From assembly GCA_023055425.1 (NCBI GenBank), contig JALGPY010000001.1, forward strand, positions 142,625,368 to 142,689,367: DNA of 64,000 nucleotides, given 5' to 3'. The position numbers and the translations under genes were made by a program. The notes beneath the pieces were generated by a model. The model was not told where the DNA came from and searched no databases. It saw only the letters and a program-made list of their open reading frames with translations. Below, piece by piece: positions 22,440 through 32,690 of this stretch (position 1 is the stretch's first letter; every line of letters starts with the position of its first letter). The stretch comes from Linanthus parryae (taxonomy: Eukaryota > Streptophyta > Magnoliopsida > Ericales > Polemoniaceae).

Positions 22440-22843
22440 AACCAACTTTAGTTTCTTGTTTATAGCAACCATCTTCTCATTCTGTTCTTTGGTGAACTTA
22501 ATCCTTGACCTCTGCCCTACTCAAGTAGAGGGCACCATCGCCTGCATATTTGTCGGGTACCCTTCAATCTCCTCAGGGTCTTCCATCTGATTATCTGCTT
22601 CAACTGTCCTATGGAAGTTCATGTGACCATTGAAAGAAGCACAATTGATGGCTTCTAGGGCACCTTCTTCTCCGCCAACCATGAACACTCCGAAACCATC
22701 TCTTGCATTCTCGTTTATCTACGCCGCATGATTCTTCTGGCATTCATGGTACCTCCACTAGGGTGATTTTTTATTAGTACTCTATTTTCCAGAACTAAAG
22801 GACCTTCAATCAGCAAAACATTGTGGACATTGTCGTTCTCCAT
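22440..22843 (-). pseudogene. ZHD copy 3
   Basis: MENDNVHNVLLIEGP is followed by a shift that destroys the YHEC block. The Cys box is degraded (NCASFNGHMNFH). The homeodomain is truncated after FTKEQNEKM, where the sequence jumps to the 3' flank. Left arm of palindrome 2. Confidence 0.82.
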
Positions 22844-22898
22844 GGTTTGAGGCTGCTGTTTCATGCGTCCCCACATAGAAAGATAAACCTTCAAATCT

Positions 22899-23315
22899 AT
22901 GGAGAACGACAATGTCCACCATGCTCTACTAATTGAGGGTCCTCCAGTTCTTGAAAGACAGAGGAGTAACAAGACATCACCCAAGTATAGCTACTAGGAA
23001 TGCCAGAAGAATCATGCGGCGTCGATAAACGAGAATGCAAGAGATGGGTGCGGAGAGTTCAAGGATGGCGGAGAAGAAGGTACCCTAGAAGCCCTCAATT
23101 GTGCTACTTGCAATTGTCACAGGGACTTCAATAGGAAACATATTGAAGCAGATGATGATGTGAACGACCCTAAGGAGATTGTAGGGTACTGACAAATATG
23201 CAGATGGTTGTGCCCTCTACTAGGGTAGGGATGATGAGGAGGAAGAGGTTAAGGACTAAGTTCACCGAAGAACAAAAGGAGAATATGCTTGCCTTAAACA
23301 AGTAACTAAAGTTAG
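22899..23315 (+). pseudogene. ZHD copy 4
   Basis: It is almost an intact zinc-finger frame: [57 protein letters not shown]. The only early lesion is a TAG replacing the His codon of YHEC. A TGA ends the linker (IVGY-stop). The homeodomain is truncated after [14 protein letters not shown] by an internal deletion. Right arm of palindrome 2. Confidence 0.85.
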
Positions 23316-23324
23316 TTTACGATG

Positions 23325-23868
23325 AGTTGTTCTTGTTTTTGTTCATGCCCATATGGAATTGTTTATTTTTCTGCATCCATATTTTAAGCACCATCCTCTC
23401 GATCCTAATCATGTGATAAAATCGCTGCGCAACATCGCCCATCATAAGCAACTTCCAATTAGCTTTGAGTGCAAAGGCAATCATCTACTCCTTCTATTAT
23501 TTGGTGAATTTAGTCATTGTCCTCATCTAATCACCCTAACCCTTTTAGAAGGCATCAACATCTGCATATTTTTCGGGTACACTACAATCTCGTTAGGGTT
23601 TACATCTCATGATCTGCTTCAATCTGTTTCTTATGGAAGTTCATGTGACAATTGGAAGCAGCAGAATTGATGGCTTCAGGGGTACACCTTCTTCTCCGCC
23701 AACCATGAACACTCCACTCCCATCTCTTGCACTCACGTTTATCTAGGCTGCAAGATTCTTCTGGCATTCATGGTAGCTGTACTTGTGTGATTTCTTGTTA
23801 GTCTTTCGTTTTCCAATAAGTGGAGGACCCTCGATCACTAGAGAATGGTTGATATTGTCGTTCCACAT
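23325..23868 (-). pseudogene. ZHD copy 5
   Basis: The start MWNDNINHSLVIEGPP at 23868 is followed by a good YHECQKN, then TAG in the loop, a 1-bp shift at the Cys box, and several stops in the linker and homeodomain. The homeodomain length is kept, but RRKRSRTKF is replaced by a stop-containing stretch. Left arm of palindrome 3. Confidence 0.82.
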
Positions 23869-23924
23869 GGATTTGAGGTTGTTGTCTCCTACGTCCCTAC
23901 GTAGAAGACAAAAGCTTCAAATCC

Positions 23925-24350
23925 ATGGAGAACGGTAATGTCCGACCATGCTCTACTGATTGAGGGTCTTCCATTTCTTGAAAGAAAGAGGAGTAAAAAG
24001 AAATCACCCAAGTACTGCTACCATAAATGCCAAAAGTTGAGATGTCGATAAACGAAAATGCAAGAGATGGTTCTGGAGTGTTCGCGGTTAGCGGAGAAGA
24101 ATGTACCCTAGAAACCCGAAATTCTGTTTCTTGCAATTGTCACGAGGACTTCCACAGAAAACAGATTGAAGCAGATGATGATGTGGAAGACCCTAAGGAG
24201 ATTGTAGGGTACCGACAAATATACAGATGGACGTGGCCTCTACTAGGGAAGGGATGATGAGGAAGAGGTTAAGGACTAAGTTCAGCGATGAACCAGAAGG
24301 ATAAGATGCTTTCCTTACACAAGAAACTAAAGTTGGTTTATAAAGAGTTG
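23925..24350 (+). pseudogene. ZHD copy 6
   Basis: The start is followed by a 1-bp shift (GTCCGACC instead of GTCCACC), and the YHEC box is damaged. An open stretch at 24027-24257 covers the second half of the zinc finger ([23 protein letters not shown]); the DGCG cysteine is Ser and the first Cys of the C-x2-C pair is Ser. The homeodomain is truncated. Right arm of palindrome 3. Confidence 0.82.
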
Positions 24351-24354
24351 TTCT

Positions 24355-24862
24355 TGTTCATGCCCATATGCATATGTTTATTGTTCGCATCCAAACTTTA
24401 AGCACCATCCTCTTGATCCTAATCACTTGATAGAATCGCTGCCCAACAGATTCGCCCATTATCAGCAGCTTCCAATTAGCTTTGAGTGCAAAGGCAAGCA
24501 TCTTCTCCTTCAGTTCTTTGGTGAATTTAGTCATTGTCCTCGTCTAATCACTAGCATATGCATATTTGTCTGGTACCCCACAATCTCGTCAGGGTCTTCC
24601 ATCTCATGATCTGCTTCAATCTGTTTCTTATGAAAGTTTGTGACAATTGGAAGCAGCACAATTGATGGCTTCAGGGGTACACCTTCTTCCCCGCCAACCA
24701 TGAACACTCCACACCCATCTCTTGCACTCTCGTTATCTACGCTGCAAGATTCTTCTGGCATTCATGGTAGCTACACTTGTGTGATTTCTTGTTAGTCTTT
24801 CGTTTTCCAAGAACTGGAGGACCCTCGATCAACAGAGAATGGTTGACATTGTCGTTCCCCAT
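24355..24862 (-). pseudogene. ZHD copy 7
   Basis: MGNDNVNHSLLIEGPPVLGK leads to YHECQKN, then TAG, a 1-bp loss and a shifted Cys box, closely similar to copy 5 including VPLKPSI. The homeodomain is partly deleted. Left arm of palindrome 4. Confidence 0.82.
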
Positions 24863-24918
24863 GGATTTGAGGCTGTTGTCTCCTACGTACCTACGTAGAA
24901 GACAAAAGCTTCAAATCC

Positions 24919-25335
24919 ATGGAGAACGGTAATATCCGCCATGCTCTACAGATTGAGGGTCTTCCATTTCTTGAAAGACAGAGGAGTAAAAAGAAATCAC
25001 CCAAGTACAGCTACCATGAATGCCAAAAGAATCATGCGACGTCGATAAACGAGAATGCAAGAGATAGTACTGGAGTGTTCGTGGTTAGCGGAGAAGAATG
25101 TACCCCAGAAAACAGAAATTCTGCTTCTTGCAATTGTCACAGGGACTTCCAAAGGAAACATATTGAAGCAGATGATGATGTGGAAGACCCTAAAGAGATT
25201 GTAGGGTACCGAAAAATATGCAGATGGTTGTGACCTCTACTAGGGTAGGGATGATGAGGAAGAGATTAAGGACTAAGTTCACCGAAGAACAAAAATGAAA
25301 AGATGCTTGCCTTACACAAGAAACTAAATTTGATT
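24919..25335 (+). pseudogene. ZHD copy 8, zinc-finger frame open but ligands lost
   Basis: The reading frame is open for 104 codons (24919-25233): MENGNIRHALQIEGLPF, YHECQKNHATSI, then ARDSTGVF where family members have DGCGEF, and SASCNCHRDF where the first cysteine of the pair is Ser. At least two zinc ligands are gone although the frame survives. The homeodomain is truncated after TKFTEEQK. Right arm of palindrome 4. Confidence 0.82.
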
Positions 25336-25344
25336 TATGAAGAG

Positions 25345-25894
25345 TTGTTCTTATTTTTGTTCATGCCCATATGCACATGTTTATTGTTCTGCATCCAAAC
25401 TTTAAGCACCATCCTCTTGATCCTAATCACTTGATAGAATCGCTGCCCAACATATTCGCCCATCATCAGCAGCTTCCAATTAGCTTTGAGTGCAAAGGCA
25501 AGCATCTTCTCTTTTAGTTATTCGGTGAATTTAGTCATTGTGCTCATCTAATCACCCCTACCCTAGTAGAGGGCACCGACATCTGCCTATTTGTCGGGTA
25601 CCCTACAATCTCGTTTGGGTCTTCCATCTCATGATGTGCTTCAATCTTCTTTATGGAAGTTCATGCGAGAACTGGAAGCAGCACAATTGATGGATGGCTT
25701 CAGGGGTACATCTTCTCCGCCAACCATGAACACTCCACACACATCTCTTGCGCTCTCGTTTATCTACGCCGCAAGATTCTTCTGGCATTCATGGTAGCTG
25801 TACATGGGTGATTTCTTGTTAGTCTTTCGTTTTCCAAGAACTAGAGGACCCTCAATCAGCAAAGCAGAGCATGGTGGACATTGTCGTTTCCCAT
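25345..25894 (-). pseudogene. ZHD copy 9
   Basis: The start MGNDNVHHAL is followed by a short insertion that shifts the frame, then recognisable YHECQKN and Cys-box remnants with stops. The homeodomain tail is preserved only in part. Left arm of palindrome 5. Confidence 0.8.
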
Positions 25895-25950
25895 GAACTT
25901 GAGGGTGTTGTCTCCTACGTGCCTACGTAGAAGACAAAAGCTTCAAATCA

Positions 25951-26455
25951 ATGGGGATCGGCAATGTCCACCATGCTCTACTGATTGAGGGTCTTTGATT
26001 GCTTGAAAGACATAGGACTAACAAGAAATCACTCAAGTACACCTACCATGAATGTCAAAAGAATCATGCGACGTCGATAAACGAGAATGCAAGAGATGGT
26101 TCTGGAGTGTTCGCGGTTAGCGGAGAAGAAGGTACCCTAGAAACCCTATATTCTGCTACTTGCAATTGTCACAGGGACTTCCATAGGAAACAGATTGAAG
26201 TAGATGATGATATGGAAGACCCAGAGGAGATTGTAGTGTACATGACAAATATGCTGGTGGTGCCCTCTACTAGTGTTGGGATGATGAGAAGGAAGAGGTC
26301 AAGGTGTCCTTCAACGAAGAAGCTTGCCTTTGCCTAATTGCTGATGATGGGCGAATATGTTGTTCAGCGATTCTATCTAGAGATTGGGAGCAAGAGGATG
26401 GTGCTTAAAACTTGGGTGCAGAACAATCAACATGTGCATGAACAAAAACTACTCA
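25951..26455 (+). pseudogene. ZHD copy 10
   Basis: MGIGNVHHALLIEGL is stopped by TGA at codon 16. The frame then stays open to 26337 through [36 protein letters not shown] and into the start of the homeodomain ([11 protein letters not shown]), where a deletion removes the FTxEQKEK helix. The recognition-helix remnant reads VLKTWVQNNQH. Right arm of palindrome 5. Confidence 0.83.
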
Positions 26456-26464
26456 TCATCTTCA

Positions 26465-26869
26465 AACCATAGTTTCTTTTTTAAGGCAAGCATCCTCACC
26501 CTCTGTTCTTAGATGAACTTAGTCTTTGACATCTTCCTCATCATCATCCCTACCCAAGTAGAGGGCACCATCGTTTGCATATTTGTCGGGTACCCTTCAA
26601 TCTCCTCAGGGTCTTCCATCTTCAATTTTTCTCCTGTGGAAGTTCATGTGACCATTGAAAGAAGCAAAATTGATGACTTCTAGGGCACCTTCTTCTCCGC
26701 CAACCATGAACACTCCAGAACTATCTCTTGCATTCCCGTTTATCTACGCCGCATGATTCTTCTGGCATTCATGGTAGCTCCACTTGGGTGAATTCTTATC
26801 AGTACTCTTTTTTCCCAGAACTAAAGGACCATCAACCAGCAGAGCATAGTGGACATTGTCGTTCTCCAT
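26465..26869 (-). pseudogene. ZHD copy 11
   Basis: MENDNVHYALLVDGPLV leads to an intact [10 protein letters not shown], then TAG, a Cys box with Phe substitutions (NFASFNGH), and a truncated homeodomain. It resembles copy 3 in its shared Cys-box damage. Left arm of palindrome 6. Confidence 0.82.
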
Positions 26870-26925
26870 GGATTTCAGGTTGCTGTCTCCTGCGTCCCCA
26901 CGTAGAAGACAAAAGCTTCAAATCC

Positions 26926-27294
26926 ATGGAGAACGGAAATGTCCACCATGCTCTACTGATTGAGGGTCCTCCAGTTCTTGAAAGACAGAGGAGTAACACA
27001 AAATCAGCCAAGTACAGCTACCATGAATGTCAAAAGAATCATGCGACGTCAATAAACGAGAATGAAAGAGATGGGTGCGGAAATTTCAAGGATGACGGAG
27101 AAGAAGGTACCCTAGAAGCCCTCAATTGTGCTGTTTGTTGGTGTCACAAGGACTTCAATACGAAACAAATTGAAGCAGATGATGATGTGGAAGACCCTGA
27201 TGAGATTCCAGGGTACTCGACAAATATGCAGATGCTGACGTGGAAGACGTTGAGGAGATTCCAGAGTTCAAGGATGGCAGAGATTGTAGGGTAA
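26926..27294 (+). CDS. ZHD copy 12: open zinc-finger-only frame, mini zinc finger-like
   Basis: The best-preserved member of the array is a 122-codon frame from the conserved ATG to a TAA. ZF-HD dimerisation-type zinc finger residues are present: C35 and H39 (YHECQKNH), C51 (RDGCGNF), C68, C71, C73 and H74 (NCAVCWCHKDF). The usual following His is Asn78. There is no homeodomain. A degraded homeodomain start (RMMKRKGSKTKF) lies out of frame after the stop and is cut near 27340 by copia-derived sequence. Mini zinc finger (MIF) proteins of plants have this domain layout and act as competitors of ZHD dimerisation, but here it probably arose secondarily by truncation. Expression is unknown. The frame also extends upstream of the ATG; I chose the ATG shared by all copies. 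Confidence 0.6.
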   Translation: MENGNVHHALLIEGPPVLERQRSNTKSAKYSYHECQKNHATSINENERDGCGNFKDDGEEGTLEALNCAVCWCHKDFNTKQIEADDDVEDPDEIPGYSTNMQMLTWKTLRRFQSSRMAEIVG

Positions 27295-27459
27295 GGATGA
27301 TGAAGAGGAAGGGGTCAAAGACTAAATTCATGCAGTTGGTGGTGGCGCACCAAGATGGGCCAGGTGCAGGCTGCTGAGTAAGTTGCTGAGTCAGTACCGA
27401 TGACGTGCACGGTCACAACTCTGACGGCCGAAGGATGAGCTGAGGTAGACTACGCAAGA

Positions 27460-27740
27460 GATGGCTCGTCGGTGAGCTTCTTCGACAACTCTTCAAAGCC
27501 GACGTTTGGTCTAACGAGCTTTGATAGCCTCAATGAAGGGTAAGTGAACCTCATTAAGCACATCCATGATATAATCAACTATGTCCAATTCATCCATCGG
27601 TTTGCCCAAAAGTGCAAGCTCGTCCGCTTTTTGACGAACATAGTGCATGAAATCGAAGATAGAACGGTTTCATGCAGTGGTCTCTACGCATGCTCCTTGA
27701 TTTGACTGGTGTTACTACGCGAGAGTCTAGCGTAGATATT
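27460..27740 (-). pseudogene. Copia-type gag fragment, minus orientation
   Basis: On the minus strand a gag-polypeptide block of copia elements is readable: FMHYVRQKADELALLGKPMD, then IMDVLNEVHLPFIEAIKARQ and VGFEELSKKLTDEPS. Stops lie upstream. It begins next to a plus-oriented piece of what looks like the N-terminal part of the same protein, so the element has been broken and inverted. Confidence 0.7.
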
Positions 27741-27810
27741 GTGCAGAGTAAGACATATTTGGGCTGAAGTCGCGGTTCAGAAAATGTGAGGTAAGATTGT
27801 TTGAGACAAT

Positions 27811-28065
27811 GTGCTGACTTGGAATGCAAACACTAACTGGTCCACTAATTTCTTGGTCTTAAAGCTCCAAGTACAGACCATTCTCAAGGGCCATGGTCTC
27901 ATTGGCTATGTTGACGGCTCGACCCCGCCTCTGCCCAAATTCACCGCAGTGACACTTGCCCCACAACAACCTGTTGCAACACCCACCCCAGTCACAAAGT
28001 CCTCTACCTCATCTGGAGTCCTGAATGTCACCACCTCAGAGAGGCACAACCATGCACCATGAGAC
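27811..28065 (+). pseudogene. Copia-type gag N-terminal fragment, plus orientation
   Basis: The frame contains NFLVLKLQVQTILKGHGLIG and YVDGSTPPLPKF, characteristic of the N-terminal gag region of plant copia-like elements (NYLxWKxQ...GxDLxGYVDG), then a Pro/Thr/Ser-rich tail and a stop at 28060-28062. It is oriented opposite to the neighbouring gag piece. Confidence 0.65.
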
Positions 28066-28690
28066 GCTTTGTGTTGTTGGGGTCAGCCAATGTTGTCTGC
28101 TGGGAGTCATAGTTTACAGTTTTTAGTTGCTGAAGAAGATAAAAAAACAGGCAATCACACAGTGAAGTAGGCCAGAACAAAGACTCCAAAATTCAAGCAG
28201 AAGATGAGAGGCCTGGCGGGTGAAGTATGAGTAGTTACAGGCGTGTTGTCCGGCGGAGAGGAGTGACTTTGGTCATTGCTGAGAAAGGAGAACTTTGTTC
28301 GCTGGGTTGATGTCCGACCGGACTTGTCCGGTGTTTCCGAATGGGGCGATGGTCGCTTGGTAACTGAAGACGCAGGGGAAGACTGACGACTGGAGAGAAA
28401 TTGCCGACTCATAAACCGCCCTGAGAGGTGGTTAATAACATAAGGAAATAGCAGGTGTATTGCCGGGGTTCAAGATTGGCAGGGCCGATGCATGATTATT
28501 TGCAAGGGAAGGAGAAGAGCGATAACGTTAATAGAGTTCCTGAATTGCTCGTATCTATACCGTGTAGGGAAATAATTATGTCGTGTTTTATTTTCTATCT
28601 CAATAAGCAATATATACATACATAATGGTGGCTCAAGAGTTAAGTAACTAAGCAATCGTTAATACTAATTAAAACTAATTAGTTAACGTA
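28066..28690. other. Unassigned; possible retroelement leader or LTR remnant
   Basis: A minus-strand 85-codon Ser/Pro/Thr-rich frame (28412-28155) and a stretch with TATA-like and poly(A)-signal-like motifs near 28590-28620 may belong to the broken copia element. No boundary or TSD is visible. Confidence 0.3.
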
Positions 28691-29335
28691 CTGGATTAGG
28701 TAAAGTAATTATCTGTGTCTCCGTCTTAGATTACTAGGTTAAATTTATTACATGATTCAGTCATGCAATACAGTATAGCAATTCTAGCAAGGCAGTATTA
28801 CATACTCTGGAGGTGAGTTGAATTAGTTACAACTTATTGAGAATGCGGCTGAAAAGGAAAAAATAAAATAAAAAAATAAAGCAAGAGACATAATATGTCC
28901 TGGGAATTGGAAAGATGGAAACGATCTTACAAATTGATACAAGTTGCAACAGCTTAAGCGATCTGTAAAAGCATGTATTTAACTGGAAGCAAAATCACAA
29001 GACAGTAAAACTATTACGGACTTTACAGCCAGTGTCAATTGGCTATCTACGAATACTCGGTACGAGAATAGAAAGAGCACTAGAATGTAGAAATGCAAAA
29101 TAGAAAAAGACATTTTTCGTAGGTACAAGAGAGTTCTGTTATTTCAGTCCATATTGATTCAATTCTTGAAAAACTTGGCCTTTTCGAGTTCTATTTGTAG
29201 CATATGAAAATATTGCAGACTTGTATTGCATCCAGCAACTAATGGAATGGAGTTTATAAGCAAAAGGTAACTTTCTGATGCATGAATGGAAAACAAATTA
29301 TATTATAAGTAGAAAAAGAGCAGAGCATTGCTCAC

Positions 29336-29494
29336 CACTCTGAGGACCCGATTTTGTGCCCGTGATTTCTTTGCTTCGTGAGCAGCAATGCGGAACAGCT
29401 GGGTGAGATATGCTGGCCCAGAAGATGGCTCAACTGTTAGTCCTTGGAACGCATTTGAAGCAGAATCCACGTCACTGCTAAACTCTTTCCGCAC
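29336..29494 (-). pseudogene. Exon-like segment of an unrecognised gene (copy 1 of 4)
   Basis: A 159-bp phase-0 block on the minus strand encodes VRKEFSSDVDSASNAFQGLT, then VEPSSGPAYLTQLFRIAAHE and AKKSRAQNRVLRV. It is bounded by an acceptor-like pyrimidine-rich stretch ending ATTATGAAG and a donor GTGAGC. The frame is clean, codon use looks genic, and the block is retained in four copies (54797-54955, 53607-53758, 40349-40425 plus 43665-43738). It looks like a genuine exon of a host gene. I cannot name the family. No neighbouring exons are convincingly visible, so it is probably a gene fragment. Confidence 0.55.
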
Positions 29495-31787
29495 CTTCAT
29501 AATATCATAAGAAGAAATAAGCGTAAATGCATAATCGTAAAGACATTTCATAAAAGGATGAAAATACTCTGACAGCATAGTTATTAACTTATCTAATGCA
29601 GAAAACAGAAATTTGACTTCAAAAGCGAACGAAAAAAACTCATCAATAGCAGTTTAGTAAAACATAATAGATAATATGTGTTTTGATGATTGGCTTGTCA
29701 AAGCACATTCACTTAATGCACATTCCTCTCACATTCCAGAGACATGATGGATTCAAGGACATTTTTTTGAAAAGTAAAGATTGTAATATAAACACAGACG
29801 GTGCAAGTAGAAGATTGATCAACCCATTCCCTAACATTCCAGAGATATGATGGATTCAAAGACATTTTTTCTATCAGCAAAAATTGTATTATAAGCACAG
29901 ACGGTGCAGGAAGAAGGTTGATCAACCAATCTGCCGATCATATAACAAAAGAGTATAAGCACAAAAGTAGGATTTGAGAAATCCCCGTCACAAAAAAATG
30001 GCAAGTGCAGAGAATCCTAGACCTAAATTGGTGAATCTGCATATGTTTATAGCACGCCCTCCAGATTTGCCAGATGATTACAACCTGTCTCCCAACTTCG
30101 TAACTGTGTGTCTGTGTCTTTATATCTTCTGGTTGTACCTACTGGGTCCGAAACAGTTTCCCACAAACCTCTGGCAAAGCAAGAAGAGGTGTGACACTGT
30201 TTCCGCATCAAATTTACATATCACACACTATGATGTGATGGATCCAGATTCCAGGGACAATATTATGCATGCAACACATTTCATCAAATCTGACGCATTT
30301 GTATAGGCCAAATGGTAGAGGAAATGTACCAAAGGGTGCCTTCATAAAGAAGAGAGAAGTAACTATGAAGTACAAAACAGGATTTATAAGTACAGCAGAC
30401 TACGAGACCTAGCCAGTAACAATAAATGCTGCAAAGGTATGGTTCCACAAATCTTGCAGTGTGAAGGAAGTTACTCTTTCATTATTTTTATAATTTGAAA
30501 GGGTAAAGTTCCTCAAATGCATTGCGAAGGAAGCTACTATTTTATCTTCACATATTTTAATTAATCCCTAAACTTCTTTCTCATCAACTCTTATTTTCTT
30601 TTCTGATGGTGCAAAAACCCTCCCTGGCCAAACTGTTAGTTAGTTGACTACAAAAAATACAATCTACCGGCTAAAAAAATTATCATATTGTTTTAGGGAA
30701 ATGAATCATGAATTCAGAAGAGTTAATTACAAATCTGAACAGGCCGGCATTTGAATAGCTTTCTTCAAGAACAAGAGTATGACCAACTCACCCGACAAGG
30801 GCTGAGTTTGGGGACACCAGTTATTGGTGTTTTCAAGGTTAGATTACTTAAAAGAAGCTCCTAACTAAATTTTGGGATGTTATGCACACATGGCCTCACC
30901 AACTAGTCCAAAAAATGTAAAAAAGGGCATCAGCTTAGCATTAACATGCAACGGACAACACCAAGTAGTTGCAAGAGACACCGGTTCCAAGTTCCTATGG
31001 TCACTATAAAAACCATTTCTAATCTTTGTTTCGTACATGGGTTCTCCGTGTGTATTTTTCCATTGCTCAGTTATGTTTTTTCACAAATCATAAAACCACA
31101 CAGAAAACATGTCCTCAAACATACTTAGGTCTAAACTGAGCACGTGTTTTGTTATTATCCGTCCAGGTTAGTCTGCATCGGTGGTTTTAAAAATCGACCC
31201 CGTACAGTTATGTGGCGCTGTTGCCGCGCAGTATTGTAGGTATCGGGTACCGCTACCGCCAATACCTACAGTTTCAATTAAACTCAAGCAAGACTGATAC
31301 TCTGCCGTTTTGGTCGATTCTATAGCATTAGTGTGTTTTCTTGACCATTAAGGCCGGTAATCCGTCGTTTCACTCAACAATTTAAAAACATACATAAATT
31401 TGGTTGCCGATTCTCGTTACCGTGTGTCTGATACTCTGATTGGGATATTAATAATAAGAGCCATGTCTGGTCTCCCTTTCCTTGTATACCACGGTTGATT
31501 TGGACTATATGGCTTCACCTTCAAGCTCTGGATTTAGTAATATTATCACTCTAATTCATCAGACAATTATCGCCCAACATAAGGGATGATAGTTAATTAG
31601 TTAGTCTTTATTGTAACAGAGAGTAAAATAGATAGATCTATGTTCTCTGACGTTGGAACTTGACAATTTGGTAAACAGCTTTCGTAGATAGAATTTTAAT
31701 CAAAAAGAAATTAGGGCACAATCAACCAAACAAACACAAAAATGATGAAGCTGAGGAGGAGGGTTAGTTAGTTACCCAGAAAGCGGA

Positions 31788-31931
31788 GAAGGCGATCGGG
31801 GTTGATTGTGAGCTTGGCATTCATGCAAAGGAGGATGGAGTGCTTGATGGAGTCCGATCTGGTGATGGGTCGGCCATTTGGACCAGTGGCAGTGTGTAGC
31901 GACTCTGCGGCGCAGATCTCAGTTCTTCAGA
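31788..31931 (-). pseudogene. Possible first-exon fragment of an unrecognised gene
   Basis: On the minus strand an open block reads GPNGRPITRSDSIKHSILLC, then MNAKLTINPDRLLRFL, and ends at a donor-like GTAACT. The equivalent place in the duplicate (about 57329-57420) is strongly rearranged but keeps the same end before GTAACT. It may belong to the same gene as the exon at 29336-29494. I do not recognise it. Confidence 0.35.
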
Positions 31932-32690
31932 TCTCTCTCTACCTCTGTAGGAGCTTGATATATTTCAGTCTTGGTTTATATTTGGAAGAACATGTAATGA
32001 AGGTTCCGGAATATGTTGTGAGCTTTATACGACTAACATGAGTGAGGGTAATTTCGTCAAAGAGAGTGGCCATATGACTAATGTCCGTAGTGATCGCTTT
32101 AATGCTCTGGTCACTTTTGTGCTTGTTCAGATTTTGAATGGTCCGAATAGTGTTTGTTGGATCGTGGTAATTCTCTATCCGTGAGAAAGCAGTCATTTCA
32201 TAAATTCTAAAATTCCGCGATCTTTTATTGTCGGGGGAAATTTTTGTGAAAATCGTGCTTCCTTCGATGCATAATACATTAGCATTGTCAGCCCATCCAG
32301 CCGTACTTCGTTGACTGTTTTGTTTCCAAGCCGCGTCAACCTACAATATCATGTGTTCGCGGGAGCAGACGGTTAATGATCTCAAAGGATTCTATTTTTG
32401 GTGTGTCTCTATCTCGTTGGCGAAATTGCGAGAACAAAAATACTAGTGTATGTCTCAAAAATGTCACACCTTCTCACATTTGCTAGATTGACCTATATCA
32501 TGAAAACTACTTAGAAAGTCATGAAAAAATGGGCGGCACTTGAAAGTTGAATCCCTCATCTTTGGGCAGCCCGTCAACGTTAGTGAGAACTGAGAAAGTC
32601 CATAACGGTTTTTCTTTTAACTCCTGTAACTGCCAACTTTTCCTCCACAATTCCAAAATTACATGGCTGCCCTCTCCATTTTCAAAATTG

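Larger units (their letters stand above)
21036..27340. repeat. Array of six ~1-kb palindromic units, each a head-to-head pair of ZHD-like gene copies
   Basis: Twelve copies of a zinc finger-homeodomain gene alternate minus, plus, minus, plus. Start codons of each divergent pair are at 21858/21915, 22843/22899, 23868/23925, 24862/24919, 25894/25951 and 26869/26926, so the gap is 56 bp in five pairs and 55 bp in one. Plus-strand ATGs recur every 975-1032 bp. The short gap is itself palindromic around CTACGT..ACGTAG, so each pair is one continuous imperfect inverted repeat of about 1 kb, and adjacent pairs meet tail to tail. Most copies carry stops, frameshifts or truncated homeodomains. Confidence 0.9.
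28691..32690. repeat. Segmental duplication, left copy
   Basis: 28691-29600 matches 39435-40425 plus 43660-43900, and also 52707-53920. 29266-32690 matches 54724-58530, initially almost base for base (for example the 110-codon frame at 29974 and its counterpart at 55435 differ at only a few positions) and increasingly diverged to the right. It carries a pseudo-exon at 29336-29494. The middle part (29.5-31.8 kb) holds no other gene that I can recognise. Confidence 0.85.

Noticed and set aside
21036..27340. CRISPR-like or satellite array
   Set aside because: The units are about 1 kb, coding-derived and inverted; spacing and content do not fit CRISPR or a simple satellite.
29974..30306. 110-codon frame conserved at 55435-55767
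   Set aside because: Conservation is explained by the recent segmental duplication. There is no family resemblance, and the first part lacks a convincing start context.
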